From Manduca sexta (Eukaryota > Arthropoda > Insecta > Lepidoptera > Sphingidae): DNA of 64,000 nucleotides. Below, piece after piece: positions 35,401-46,198 of the stretch. Under the pieces are notes generated by a model. That model saw nothing but the letters and a program-made list of their open reading frames with translations, was not told where the DNA came from and searched no databases. How positions within the stretch are numbered: the stretch's first letter is position 1; every line of letters starts with the position of its first letter. The stretch spans positions 19,848,777 through 19,912,776 of the forward strand of contig NC_051141.1 of the NCBI RefSeq assembly GCF_014839805.1. The letters run 5' to 3'. The position numbers were made by a program, and so were the translations under genes.

Positions 35401-35586
35401 CAAGCTTTTGCCTACGGCCCCTCCCACGTGAAATTTTTTTTTCGAGATAAATCGTAGCCTTCAGCACTCAGAAGTAATGAAGTTTCCTAGCAGTGAAATA
35501 AAATTTCGAAATTGGTTTACTAATTCGTAAAATTAGCGCTTTTCAAACAAACCAGCAAACTCTTCATCTTTATATATTATTATAGA
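35401..35586 (-). mobile_element. Non-autonomous Helitron, internally deleted
   Basis: The minus-strand end is aggcaaaagcttg (CTAG mutated to CTTG, then T) and its start is tctataat with A before it (35585-35587). Length 186 bp. It shares the E/F family ends with 2125-2498. Confidence 0.6.
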
Positions 35587-35635
35587 TTATAGATTTAGTT
35601 ACAATTAGAAATAACCCCTGCTTAATATACTTTCT

Positions 35636-35670
35636 GGCCCACTGCTGGGCACGAGTCTGCTACAACTGAG
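35636..35670 (-). mobile_element. SINE-A tail scrap
   Basis: The reverse complement contains gtgcccagcagtggg from the SINE-A 3' end. Only about 35 bp. Confidence 0.35.
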
Positions 35671-35711
35671 TTATACATCTGAGGGTTAGAAATAGTAACA
35701 GAACTCTGTTA

Positions 35712-35975
35712 CATACATACATGACATCACGCATTTTATCCCCGAAGGGGTATGCAGAGGCGCAACTAGGGCACCCACTTTTCGCCAAGTATGCTCCGTC
35801 CCATGATGTGATAGGGGGCGAGCCTATCGCCATATCGGGCACAAATTCCATACTCCGGGCTGATACTGATCAGAAAAACCCAAATATCACTTTGCCCGAC
35901 CCGGGATTCGAACCCAGGACCTCAGAGCGCTATTGTACCGGACAGGCAATACAACTACGCCACCTAGGCAGTCAA
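35712..35975 (-). mobile_element. SINE-B (short-body type), best-preserved copy
   Basis: About 264 bp on the minus strand: head at right (gactgcctaggtggcgtag; box B gggttcgaatcccgggtc), body with cagcccggagtatggaattt and ggcgataggctcgccccct, and a terminal ccccttcggggataaa hairpin then gcgtgatgtc. Boxes A and B are intact enough to imply a Pol III origin. Confidence 0.85.
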
Positions 35976-36564
35976 CTCTGTTAATTTGTTCCAAATCCGC
36001 TGGTCAATCCATCGTGATCACAGACCGGCGGAAATTACGCTCTCGCGGCCCTGTTGGACCGAAACCTCATTTAGCTTGAATCAACGCAATTTCTATCGCA
36101 ATTGTATTTAATTCGCGTGTTTCACCATGTTTGTAAAATAAGGGTTTAAAGATTGTATGGAGAAATTAGACATTACGATTGAAAATTGCGTAAGAATACT
36201 TAAAAATATCCTCTGTGGCTTTCTGTTTCAAATATAATATTAATTTCGCTCCACCCCTAATATTATATAAGGGTTTAGAGTCATGAGGAAATTCAACATT
36301 TGCATCTAACATTGCAAAGATTTTCAAAAAAGATGTACCCGAATATCTATCTGCTGAAATAGTGACACTATATAGATTTTGTTTAAAGTTTTAGAAACAT
36401 TGACTACGAAAAAAGCGTTATAATTCAGAAACTCACTCTAAATTATTTCCCTAAACGATGTCACAGGTAACAATTTGTGGGGTAATAACAATGTAGTTCG
36501 TCTAAAGTTTAAGTAAAGGACCAAAAACAAGCTTAACAATAAACATCAAATAGCGTAGTGCCAC
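35976..36564. other. No gene recognised
   Basis: Nothing recognisable beyond AT-rich DNA and a short GC-richer patch at 35990-36065. Confidence 0.4.
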
Positions 36565-36874
36565 CATATTGGTGTGGTCTCTCATATTATGTGAGAGTCC
36601 GCCTGGGTAGATACCACCGGAATGTATATTTCTGCCGCCAAACAGCAGTGTGTAGGCACTATTCTGTTCCTGTTTGAATACCATTGTAGCCAGTGTAACT
36701 ACTGGATATAATAAGACTTAACATCTCATGACTTAGGATGTCGAGCGCAGTGGAATACTAAACAATATTTTGCCATTCGAAGTATTGGATGGTGTTTCTG
36801 CTATTTATGGGCGGTCCTGTCGCTTATCATCAGCCGAACGGCAAGCTCGTCTCGTCGTTCAAAGCAAAAAAAAA
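36565..36874 (+). mobile_element. Family C element, near full length
   Basis: Begins near ggtgtggtctctcatat and ends tcgttcaaagcaaaaaaaaa (poly(A)). Internal gccgccaaacagcagtgtgt. About 310 bp. Confidence 0.75.
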
Positions 36875-37639
36875 GTTACGGAAAGATATTACGATACCGG
36901 ACCGTTACTTAGTTAATTTAACTTTGATAAACGCCGGCTAATAAAGTAGGGCACAACGCTCTCTAGTTACATTGTTTTAAAGTTACATTTTCTACGAAAA
37001 GTTTTTATGTAAGCCAATTATCTGATAATTTATTGTTAGAAATTGTAGCGATGTTTTAGAGTACAAGCGAAGGTTCACCTCGACTCAACATTTTAATCAG
37101 TCATAACAGAGGGTTTCAATCAAAGTTATACTAGAAACTGGTTTTCAAGTACACCAGTTGAAGATTTGAAATAAGCTAAATTAATGGAGATTAGGAGATT
37201 ATTACATATAGCTAGCAGTTAACATTGTTTGCGGCCTGCAGACAAGAAAAAAATAGCCATGCGAGTTACCTTAAACTATCATCTGTATTCATAAACAATA
37301 CTGCGAAGATTTTGAGTGCAACTGAAGGCATAGAGTCACCAGTCACCAATTTCATGATTTTCTTTAACCATACTTAAGATAAATTATCTGACAGGCAACG
37401 CACATAATAGTATCGTAATATACAATCAGAGCACGCCATTCTATCCTATGTTTACGCGCTGCGAAAGAACAGGCAAAAAAGACTTGACAAATAACGTCAC
37501 AGAATTGCTCTTAACTAAGTTACGTTTGTGAATACAGGCGTTCCTTGGCTTAGTTATTGGTCTATATCAAGCGTAACACATGGACATGTATAATACTTAA
37601 CTGATGCAGTCTCCAGCTTCCTCTAGAGCTCCAGATCTC
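36875..37639. other. No gene recognised
   Basis: AT-rich, no open frame, repeat or RNA gene supported. Confidence 0.4.
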
Positions 37640-37940
37640 CAGCTATACATAAGGCGTAGTATATATAGAGGCTACAATATTTTATATCTTTCTTTTTGCG
37701 AGATGACGCACTCGCTGTATGAGGCCATAGCTCGCCGGCAACGAGAGGTCAACTGCGACGACTGCTCTAAGAGCGCTGCGTTGTAGATCCCAGGCACTCC
37801 TCGAGAGTGTGTTGAACCGTGTCCTAACGACCGCTGCCACAATGGTGGTGCATACGGCCGACTCCTCTTTTCCGATCCGACACAGAAACGAGCCGAAATA
37901 CTCGTGGTTCGTCAGTACCTGCATCAGACGGAACAATAAT
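37640..37940 (-). pseudogene. C-terminal remnant of an R1-like LINE ORF2
   Basis: Minus-strand residues FRLMQVLTNHEYFGSFLCRIG, then SAWDLQRSALRAVV and VDLSLPA, resemble the ending of R1-clade ORF2 proteins (Q-VLTGHG-FG-YL--IG, a C-terminal zinc knuckle, CPAW--QR--L----G-DLSLP, then a VISQKE end). The second and later Cys/His of the knuckle are lost through indels. The terminal VISQKERYK is found in a different frame just downstream (about 37690-37670). The rest of the element is absent, so it is a 5'-truncated, frameshifted fossil. Confidence 0.6.
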
Positions 37941-38089
37941 TTATATCTAATAATACCTTTGTGGACTAACCTTAAGCAACAACTTCGTCAGAAATTACGG
38001 ATGGTGCTATTGCTTGCTTGAACTACTAATGGTGTTAATCTTAATGAATACCTTGTACTAGATATCAATTTATTAATCTTTTCTTATAA

Positions 38090-38398
38090 TATATAATAAT
38101 AATAATATCATGTTGGGCACGGGGCTTCTCTACTACCGAGAGGGATTAGGCCTTAATCCACCACGCTGGCCTAGTGTGGATTGGTAGACTTCACACACCC
38201 TCGAAATTCCTATAGAGAACTTTTCAGGTGTGCAGGTTTCCTCACGATTTTTTCCTTCGCCGTAAGAGCTAGCTATAATTCACAAAGAATACACACACAA
38301 TTTTTTTAGAAAAGTCAGATTTGTGTGCCTTTGGGATTTGAACCTGCAGACATTCGTCTCGGTAGTCCGTTCCACACCTAACTAGGCTATCGCCGCTT
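38090..38398 (-). mobile_element. SINE-A full-length copy
   Basis: Tail at left (taataataatatca), head at right (ggctatcgccgc), box B as ggatttgaacctgc. The body is slightly diverged (ccgtaagagctagc replaces the usual phrase). TSD not convincing. Confidence 0.8.
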
Positions 38399-39139
38399 TC
38401 ATTGATAATTTTCTTTACATCACAAATATATATCCATATGCCAAAATACGTACCCATTTTACTGTATAAATATTGAAATACAATACAAAGTCTATACACG
38501 TGTACAAATAAAATGGACATGCTGTTTAAATGAAAAGCGGCAGCGTGCCCGTAATATACACAAAATACACATTTAATAATGCGTTAGTGAACAGACACTC
38601 CACTGCACAAGGGTATTATAGAGAATGGACTGGCAACTAATGTATTAGAAATGGACTTGGTAATCTCGTGATGGTAAACAGTTCAATCCATGTATATTTT
38701 CGACTAGAGAAGGACATAGCGTCGCTTTAAATAATTAAAATATGGTAGTTTCCTGTGTTTGATTTTGTATATTATTTTATATGTAACAGAAAATAATATG
38801 AAAAAGAAATTCTTTGCTGAATTCAGAATCAAAATTGGCTAAAACATTTATCAAACGTATCAAAAAAGGTAAAATAATAAATGATATGAACAGGCATGGC
38901 TAAACATTCAGCGTTAACGAAGAAATCACACCTAAACAGAAAGCCTAGTATTGTTGGAACGGCAGCGGTGCCTTTATAATGCAGCACTGCTGCCTAGTAG
39001 GTAGATTAAAAAATATAGACCATAATAGAGTCACGCATAGTCCTAACCTGACACCAAGGTAGGAAACAATAAATTACCTTGACCAGATATGTACAACTTA
39101 ATTTTGTTCATGATGAAATTGTCCACAAGAAAATCAATA
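38399..39139. other. No gene recognised
   Basis: AT-rich. No feature supported. Confidence 0.4.
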
Positions 39140-39283
39140 TCTTGAATGTTTGCCGGCAAACCGGACAGCTACATGACATTACGCGTGTCATGAAAAAATA
39201 ACCTTATTATGTAGTATATAAGGTTATAATCCCGTGACACACGTAAATGTCATGTAGCTGTCCGGTTTGCCGGCAAACCAAGA
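39140..39283. mobile_element. Long palindromic MITE-like element
   Basis: Arms of about 45 bp: gtttgccggcaaaccggaca followed by gctacatgacatt is identical in both arms, then tacgtgtgtca vs acgcgtgtca. Core 39148-39278, extended by tcttg/caaga outside a 2-nt gap. The inner arm continues ataacctta / taaggttat around a centre near 39213. Each end is itself the palindrome gtttgccggcaaac. No coding capacity. A 9-bp repeat atcttgaat (39139-39147, 39303-39311) lies nearby but is asymmetrically placed. Confidence 0.8.
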
Positions 39284-39449
39284 CATAGCGAAAGGGTTAA
39301 TGATCTTGAATTTAGCCACGAACAATTTAATTTAATTGTGTTGAAATACGTCACGCGCATACTCACTTATCGCATTAGAATAGATTGCGAGTCAATTAAA
39401 TTTATCGGCTTGAAGTTGGTCACGAGCTACTTCTCAACTTAAACACTAT

Positions 39450-39562
39450 ATTCTGACTAGGAAGATAAAAAACCTGCTGAGGGGCGCTACATACTATGCT
39501 TTTTGTTTTTAAGTGAACATTGTCATTACAAGAAATTAGTAAAATCAGTTAATCATATTTAA
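39450..39562 (+). repeat. Family M interspersed repeat, copy 1
   Basis: Shares with 51832-51952: ctga.(c/t)aggaa.ataa, cctg.t..gagg.cgc, then gtcattacaagaaattagta / gtcagtaagaaattactaac. Family unrecognised. Confidence 0.45.
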
Positions 39563-40098
39563 AATATTATTGTGAGTAGGGTTTGGGAATTCCCGAATAT
39601 TTCAAAGTCCCGGGACACGAGACAGCTAAAATTATGAAAAGTCCCAGAGATTCGAGATACGAGATGTCCCGGACCCAAATTGTGAGCAAAGTAAGCGCGT
39701 GGTCGGGTTGTCGCCCTATCTCTTTCTCACGGATGCAACATTATAACAGCTGACACTCGGTGACGTCATAGTATGCTATTACTACTATATTAGATAAAAA
39801 CTGTCGCTTCCACCAATTTTCAAAGGTTTATAACTGATTTCTTACCGCGTGGATTAAAAAAAAATCCGCTAGATTTTGATTGAGGTATGTATTTAGAATT
39901 TTTTTTTTTTTTTAAATACATATTGACTTATGTATTTAAAAATAGTCAACTGGCCTTTTATGCAGCTTTGATTAGTTGCACCTAATTGCCGTACCCGGGA
40001 CCTACCGGAACGACATAATGTTATTTATTCACCGATTTCAGCCCCAGGTTTTATCATACTTTGTTTTATTAAAGTTAATTTAAAAATAGTAATAAAAA
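39563..40098. other. No gene; short internal repeats of a GTCCC motif
   Basis: At 39625-39680 the phrases gtcccggga, gtcccagag and gtcccggac alternate with cgaga, suggesting decayed tandem sequence. Nothing else recognised. Confidence 0.4.
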
Positions 40099-40232
40099 CT
40101 ATTTAACGGATTTTATCGCGGTTTTTTATGTTATTATTTTCTCCCGACGTTTCGAAGACTTTGCAGCCTTCATGGTCACGGGGGGGACTGAAACCATTTT
40201 TATTTCAATGTCTAACATTCGCGTAAACATAA
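40099..40232 (-). repeat. Family H repeat, most complete copy
   Basis: On the minus strand: cttatgtttacgcgaatgtt, agacattgaaataaaaatgg, cccgtgaccatgaa, then hairpin GAAGGCT-GCAA-AGTCTTC (7 bp including one G-U, GNRA loop), cgaaacgtcggg, and a distal accgcgataaaatccg. About 134 bp. Conserved phrases resemble terminal segments I associate with Penelope-like elements, but no ORF is present, so the class is tentative. Confidence 0.6.
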
Positions 40233-41939
40233 GAAACTAAAAATAGTATATTACATTAAAATATTAAAAGCCTATATGTACTAGAGTTGATACAAATATA
40301 TTTGGGGATACACTTACACAACATTACCATCGAACATTATTTTGTTGGCATAACAAAACATGCCTAAAACGTACACCAGTTATAAACTATTTAAGACCTA
40401 ATTCATAGTCTACTAAATTATCTTTTATTTTAATATCTAGTGACTTAGTAATTTAAACTTAGTGGACATCCAGATATTTTAGTATAACACATAGCGATGT
40501 ATTTTAGTATAATACATTATAGTAATCAAATAAAAGTTTTCTTTCTCCAAAATAGTTTGCTACCACTGGCCCAGTTAATGTTTTCAGGCGTAGTTTTAAA
40601 TGATATCAGTGTAGAATCAGGTGCGCTAAACTTTTGCTATGCATTGTGAATGCGATACCGTAATGGAATGAAAGTTTGAAGCTACTGAGCGGGTTTCTCG
40701 TTCGCGAAGTCCGCGCGGACGCCACAGCCTTGTCTATTCCAGTGCAATGGTGTAACACTTTTGTGGTCGGTTGAAATGCATTGGTTTGAATTAATTAGTA
40801 ATTCAAAATTACTTAATATTATTTTTATTCATAATATGCTAATGCATAAGATTATAGTTAGATTTAATTAGTAATCCTTATTATTTTTATTCTGAAGGTG
40901 CGGATGCAGTGATAAGTAATGCTTTGTAATTTTAAAGTGATGTTACAACAGTTTATATGTTAATGTTCTAGGCAAGACCTATTCTACTTATTATCAATCA
41001 AGGATTAAACAAAAATATACATACTCCTAGTGCCATACTCATCTAATATAATCCCAATGAACCTAATAAATAAGGTTTAAAATCGTCGAATTATAAAGGA
41101 GTAGCAACACCGCTCCGATAACCCGTTAATATGCTATTAGATCTATATGTCGTAACGTATAGCAAATGGTTACGAACCCTGTATATCCGGGGCCGTGTTG
41201 TGTCACTGACGGCCCAGACAGGGCTGAGTCAATTTGATTGATTCCATGATTGAAGTGATTGGCCGCTCGCTGTAAGTTATTTGGCGTACGGATTTCATTT
41301 GCGTTTACGTCGGGTTTGCAAGGTTTTGACGAGTTTTTCAGTTTCGTAATTGACAGAACGAGTGTTTAACTTCTCGGACGTTTATAATTAAGTTATTTAT
41401 GTAGCTTTACGTGGTATATGTTATAACATTGATTTTGGTCCTTGAGAAAAGACGTGAAGGTGGCAAACCTATTTTTAAATGCATTGGGACCATATACTAT
41501 TTCTTTATAGACAGCTTGTCAATAGGCGGATCCTCTTGTAACAAAATGTTATCAATAAATTAAAGATTCGTGGATAGTCTGATGTTTGTTACTGACACAT
41601 AAGTCGTAAAAATGAAATTTTACTCCTTAGACTATCCCTTGTAAATTGACATACAAATAACGTGTTCCGAAAAAGGCCAAGTTTTATTCAATAAAAGAAT
41701 ATCCACACCGGTTGACATGCAAGCAAAAGTAAGTCTTATCCGCAAATAAAATTGAATGTAGAATAATCAAAGTAAATTACATGGAAGCTAAGGCCGCCCG
41801 CACTCTAGTTAGTACATCGGTGCTAGGTTAAAAGACGATATGAGCTCAATGGAGCGAGTGCTTAGACTATGCAAGCTATTTTATTATGTAGTATAAGACA
41901 ATGACCTATACTTAGATACTGGGCATTATAAGATCTAAG
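40233..41939. other. 1.7 kb without recognisable genes
   Basis: AT-rich with a GC-richer patch at 41180-41340 that contains three TGATTG words in about 27 bp (41235, 41247, 41256), the first reading TGATTGAT. No open frame. Confidence 0.4.
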
Positions 41940-42140
41940 TATATATTTTATATCCGCCCGGATAGTGACCACCATACAGAATGTTAAAACCCTTCATAAT
42001 GGCCCACGGAAGTGTGTCGCGTTCCGGGATCAGCCTGTGTATATCCGGTTCCAATAGGCCGGCATAATTGTGTTGACTGTCGTGGGGTAATCATCCCTCG
42101 TTAGTCGACATTCTATTGAACCCACTCCACTAACCATCAG
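41940..42140 (+). repeat. Family D interspersed repeat, copy 2
   Basis: Counterpart of 28062-28260. It continues into ccactaaccatcaggg, a phrase common just before the tail of lepidopteran LINE 3' UTRs. Confidence 0.65.
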
Positions 42141-42787
42141 GGAGTCACTTTGCCTTGCACGTGGAAAAAATATAATTTAACCACATAATTTTTTTATATT
42201 AATTATTTTATAAGCAAGGTACTATTTTTGCCGCTATTTAGGAGTCCTATTTAGAGCATGAAACAATGGCAAAATATAACAATAGAACTATTTTTTATAA
42301 TAACGTACAAAACATAAAATTCGACATAAAAAATTACCAAATCATAGGCTCTTATCACAAAAACACGATGTATGTTTATCTACAATCTTATTATTAAAAC
42401 CGTTTCGCTTAATATAATTCCAAACTAATAATTAGAACTTAAAACCCAACATAAAATTCATCAACGAATACCTAGTAAAGTTTATCTAGCGCATTTGTTC
42501 ACTCTCCCCATTGCTAAAAACACACCTTTTGTACTTTAAAAACATCCTTTATAAATGCGTAGCCTTCCATACGTCATTGTCAGCCTTTCTTTCACCTCGT
42601 TTTACCTTTTGCGGTGCGGGATCATTTTTGAGCTGTAAAAATGGGTAGTTTATTTGTATGTTACACAAGAAATAGAATGGGATTGAGGATAAAATGCGAG
42701 GAACTTTTGAGACGTTTAAAGAACAGTTGAACGGGATACGAATAGGTTGAAATAAATACATATAAAAATACTGATTGCTTGTTACAC

Positions 42788-42962
42788 CCGCGTGATACAG
42801 TTTTTCGGAATAAAAATCCCGTTATATATTTTGCCAGGATAGAAAGCCTATGTCTTCCCATCGTCTCAAACTATCTCCATACTAAATTTCATCGAAATCC
42901 GTTGGGTAGTTTATGAGTTAACGTGATTATAGGCAGATAGATGCGGCGGGGGACTTTTTTTT
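42788..42962 (-). mobile_element. Helitron fragment
   Basis: Reverse of the family 3' region: acacccgcgtgatacag, tttttcgga.taaaaa, gtctcaaactatctccatac, aatccgttgggtagttt. Ends not preserved. Confidence 0.55.
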
Positions 42963-42964
42963 AA

Positions 42965-43125
42965 ATATATTTTCTAGAATTTCTTAAGAGGAAAATCTCC
43001 GTCATAACATGATTGTTGCGCAACTTTAACCGTTTACGCAGCGCACGCAAAGGGAATAATTCTCCGTTTGTGCAACATTTTTCATCACGCTATGACCAAT
43101 AGGAACGGAGCAATAATCCCTTATA
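42965..43125 (-). mobile_element. Helitron interior, same unit type as the 63-kb array
   Basis: The reverse complement matches 63840-64000 (gaccaataggagcggagca, tgttgc, cgtttacgcagcgcacg in complement, cctcttaa.aa). One unit only here. Confidence 0.65.
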
Positions 43126-43412
43126 TTCATCTAAAGCCTCACCGCGCGAATCTGTAACTAAATCCTAGTTCTACGCTAATAGCGTACTACTCCAGCTTAA
43201 TACCATGATGTTAAATTTAATTAATACCACTACATTTATACTGAATATTAAATTAAATCAATACCACACCGGGATGCTTTAGTTTCGAGCTTAGTTTAGT
43301 AATAAGTGATGAGTTCCCTTTTGTTTTCTATACTTTTACATTTCTCGTCGGGTAAAACGAAAGTTAGATTGACGTAGAGGAGTGATGCTACCCAGCTGAA
43401 AATAAAACAGTC

Positions 43413-43600
43413 AATAATAATATCAGCCTTGTATTATATACTGTCCCACTGCTGGGCACGGGCCTCTTCTACTACTGAGAAGAATTAGGCCTTAGTCCAC
43501 CACGCTGGCCTAGTGCGGATTGGTAGACTTCACACACCCTCAAAATTCCTATACAGAACTTCTCTGGTATGTATCCCTCAAGACGTTTTCCTTCACTATT
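43413..43600 (-). mobile_element. SINE-A, 5'-truncated
   Basis: Tail and distal body only (aataatatcagccttgtatt to tcaagacgttttcc). The tRNA head is missing. Confidence 0.8.
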
Positions 43601-44736
43601 CTTAACTATATAACGGTAAAAAAAATAGTCACGTACGACTATCGTGCTATTTCATAATCGATCCCCGGGTGGGGTAAAATTATTTTACTTATGTTCGTCT
43701 CCTCTGCGTTAGCTCAATTTCAGAAGTTTGAAATTATACCTAGTACGTTGCTAGAGGGTACGCCCTCTATCCCCTAGACTTAAAAGAGCTGGCGAAATAA
43801 GATGGGTAGAACTAGTCCTACCTCTGAAAAGGAAAAGGCATGATGATATAATCTATATTAAACTTAACAGCAATCCAATACAAGTGTTATAGTCATGTCC
43901 TCTTCTGAATCATAAAATACATTTAATATTGTATGTTTATCTAAAAATGTCAAAGAAAAGAAGTCGGCTATATGCTAAATTCTCGTTCATAAAACGCGCT
44001 AACTGTCAAAGTTAAAATAGTTAAGTATTCAGTAATTTTTCGATTATTAATTTCTTAATTCTTCTATCCGTACAAATCTTCTACAAAAAAAATATGAATG
44101 GAATCGGTTAACATGTTTTGCTACGGCATAAACAGGGAAAATAGGGATTCATTTTTATACATAATATATAATAACTGTTATTCATACTATTCACGACATT
44201 ATCATCTTTTGTGCATGAATATTACCTAGAAACGAATAAGAAGTCACTAGTATTAAGCCTTACAAGAAAGAGAAGATAATGATCCCTACAAGTCTAGTAT
44301 TTCACTCAAAGAAAATGTTTGTTAAAGCGGTTTATTCTTTATCATTTTCACAATTTTTACCTTTAGCCGACCTCAGTAAAACATGTTATTGTGTAAGAAA
44401 AGGCACTACGTTTGCGGGAACGAGGCATGTCGCCTCATTATAATCCAGTGTTACGCGATACTGAACTCTATGACACGGTAATAAGAGCTAAAATGACGCC
44501 GCAGAAGTTATTAATTCCAATAATAAGTACATGATATAGTTAGAGACCCGAGAATATTAAGGGGATGTTCTGTGAATAGTTCTGAAGTTTTTGACTTTGT
44601 GTACGGCTTAGTGCTTCCGTTTTACCAATAAGAGTTACTCATGCTTGGGCCTTATAGTCCTACACATTTTAATGCTAAATATATATATTTTAAAATAAAA
44701 CAGGAGCGGTTTAACTGGAAATTAAAAGAAAAGTAA
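43601..44736. other. No gene recognised
   Basis: AT-rich. No feature supported. Confidence 0.4.
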
Positions 44737-45031
44737 TTAACAAGAAGAGTATGTACCGATTTTTGGAATTCTTTTCTATCTGTTTTTAAGTTATGTTAGC
44801 GCACATCTTAGAAACTTCTGAAAAGATTATATTTTACTTCACAGATGGAGACTAATATATGAGCTATGTTTCCTTAAAATCTAATTTAACAAGAAGAGTA
44901 TGTACCGATTTTTGGATTCTTTTCGATCTGTTTTTATTTTTGTTAGCGCACATCTCAGAAACTTCTGAATAGATTATATGTTACTTCACAGATGGAGACT
45001 AAAATTTGTGTTATGTTTCCTTAAAATCTAA
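44737..45031 (+). repeat. Tandem duplication, two units of about 148 bp
   Basis: Units 44737-44885 and 44886-45031 begin ttaacaagaagagtatgtac and end ttccttaaaatctaa. They differ at roughly 10% of positions plus small indels. No coding content. Confidence 0.9.
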
Positions 45032-45094
45032 TACTGGAAAAGAATTTACTAGGTAATTTTGACATTGCGTTGATAAATGGAACCATATTCTCTT

Positions 45095-45445
45095 CATTAC
45101 TTATATTAACATTGTACCAAATTCTTTCCATGAATAACGAATATTCTCAAAATACGAATTTTTCTTTTCTGATTTTTTGATCATTTTGTAGTTTAGTGCA
45201 AATTAGGTGTGTGTATATTTATTACTAAAATTGTGATGTTGCTGATGTGACAAATTCTAAAAGAATAGTGGCATTAGGTCGTGTAGAATTAAAAATACTT
45301 TCTATTGATATTAATTTGTTGGATATATAACTTTTTTATTTTACAACAATGGTTCGATTAAATAATTGTAACGTGTTATTATCAAGAGGTTAAGTATGTG
45401 GTTTCATTAAGTAATACAATGTTAAAATGACCCTATATATTTTAA
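45095..45445 (+). repeat. Unnamed repeat N, copy 1
   Basis: Collinear with 50225-50580: gaataacgaatatt, cttttctgat..tttgatcat, tttgtagtt, gatgt.acaaa, taagtatgtggtttc. About 350 bp, roughly 70% identity by eye. No tail, TIR or tRNA boxes seen. Confidence 0.55.
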
Positions 45446-45576
45446 TAGTACGGGAAGAGATTCTTCTCAGATCACGTTTACGGAGTTACAAAGATAACTA
45501 AATAAATACAACATTTCAAATTTATATACTAAGCTGCTATGCAACTATGATTCGTTTTGATTTACAGTACATAATT

Positions 45577-45747
45577 ATCATCATCCAACTTCATCATCCA
45601 CAACCTGTAGAGTCCTACTGCTGGGTATAGGCCTCTCTCATATCATGCCACCTTTTAGGTCTAGAGCCAATCGCATCCAGGTTTGACCCACGATCCTTAC
45701 GATGTTGTCCATCTTGCCGCTGGACGGCTAACGCTGCGCTTGCCTTG
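45577..45747 (-). mobile_element. RTE-clade LINE 3' tail, diverged
   Basis: catcatccaactt...catcatcc at left and the cagtaggact-type phrase in complement, with acgctgcgcttgcc as in the 57-kb copy. Confidence 0.55.
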
Positions 45748-46109
45748 TATATTTAGTTTAAACATGGCTTCTGCTTAGTCCTGAAACATTTTATTTGGTA
45801 TTATAAAATGCAGCATGCCACAATATTCCTTCCTCTTAATGCCGCTTCCGAAGCAGCTGTACACGAGTGCATCGAGTATTGTCAGCTGAACATTTTGTGA
45901 GCGGTGACTCGTTATGATTAAAATTTTCTATTTCACCTTAAATAATTACTAAAGATTACTTCGGTTTGAGCATCGATGGAAGTTAAATTTATTACTTCCG
46001 TACACTGGTTGTCAAAGTTCGCACGCTTTGTTTTAATGATTAATGAAGTTATAAATCATAAACTAAATAAATTTTGTAAAACCATGAAGTAAAGATTTAA
46101 AATAAATAT

Positions 46110-46198
46110 TCCTTCGAGCCGGATTTGAACCAGCGACCTATGGATGCCCATTTCGTAACCTCTACAGTCCACCGCTCTACCAACTGAGCTATCGAAGG
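46110..46198 (-). tRNA. tRNA-Tyr (anticodon GTA) with a 16-nt intron
   Basis: Read on the minus strand. Acceptor stem ccttcga / tcgaagg, 7 perfect pairs, then discriminator A at 46110. Box A tagctcagttgg and box B ggttcaaatcc are intact. The anticodon stem pairs G-T, T-A, G-C, G-C, A-T, with loop ctgtaga giving anticodon GTA. The intron (46146-46161, aggttacgaaatgggc) sits directly after position 37, the canonical place for eukaryotic tRNA-Tyr introns. A T4 run 7 nt downstream (46099-46102) would terminate Pol III. Mature length is 73 nt before CCA addition. This is the only gene in the window that looks fully functional. Confidence 0.97.

Noticed and set aside
39139..39311. 9-bp direct repeat atcttgaat as a TSD of the palindrome
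   Set aside because: The right copy lies 24 bp beyond the palindrome end, so it does not bracket the inverted repeat symmetrically.
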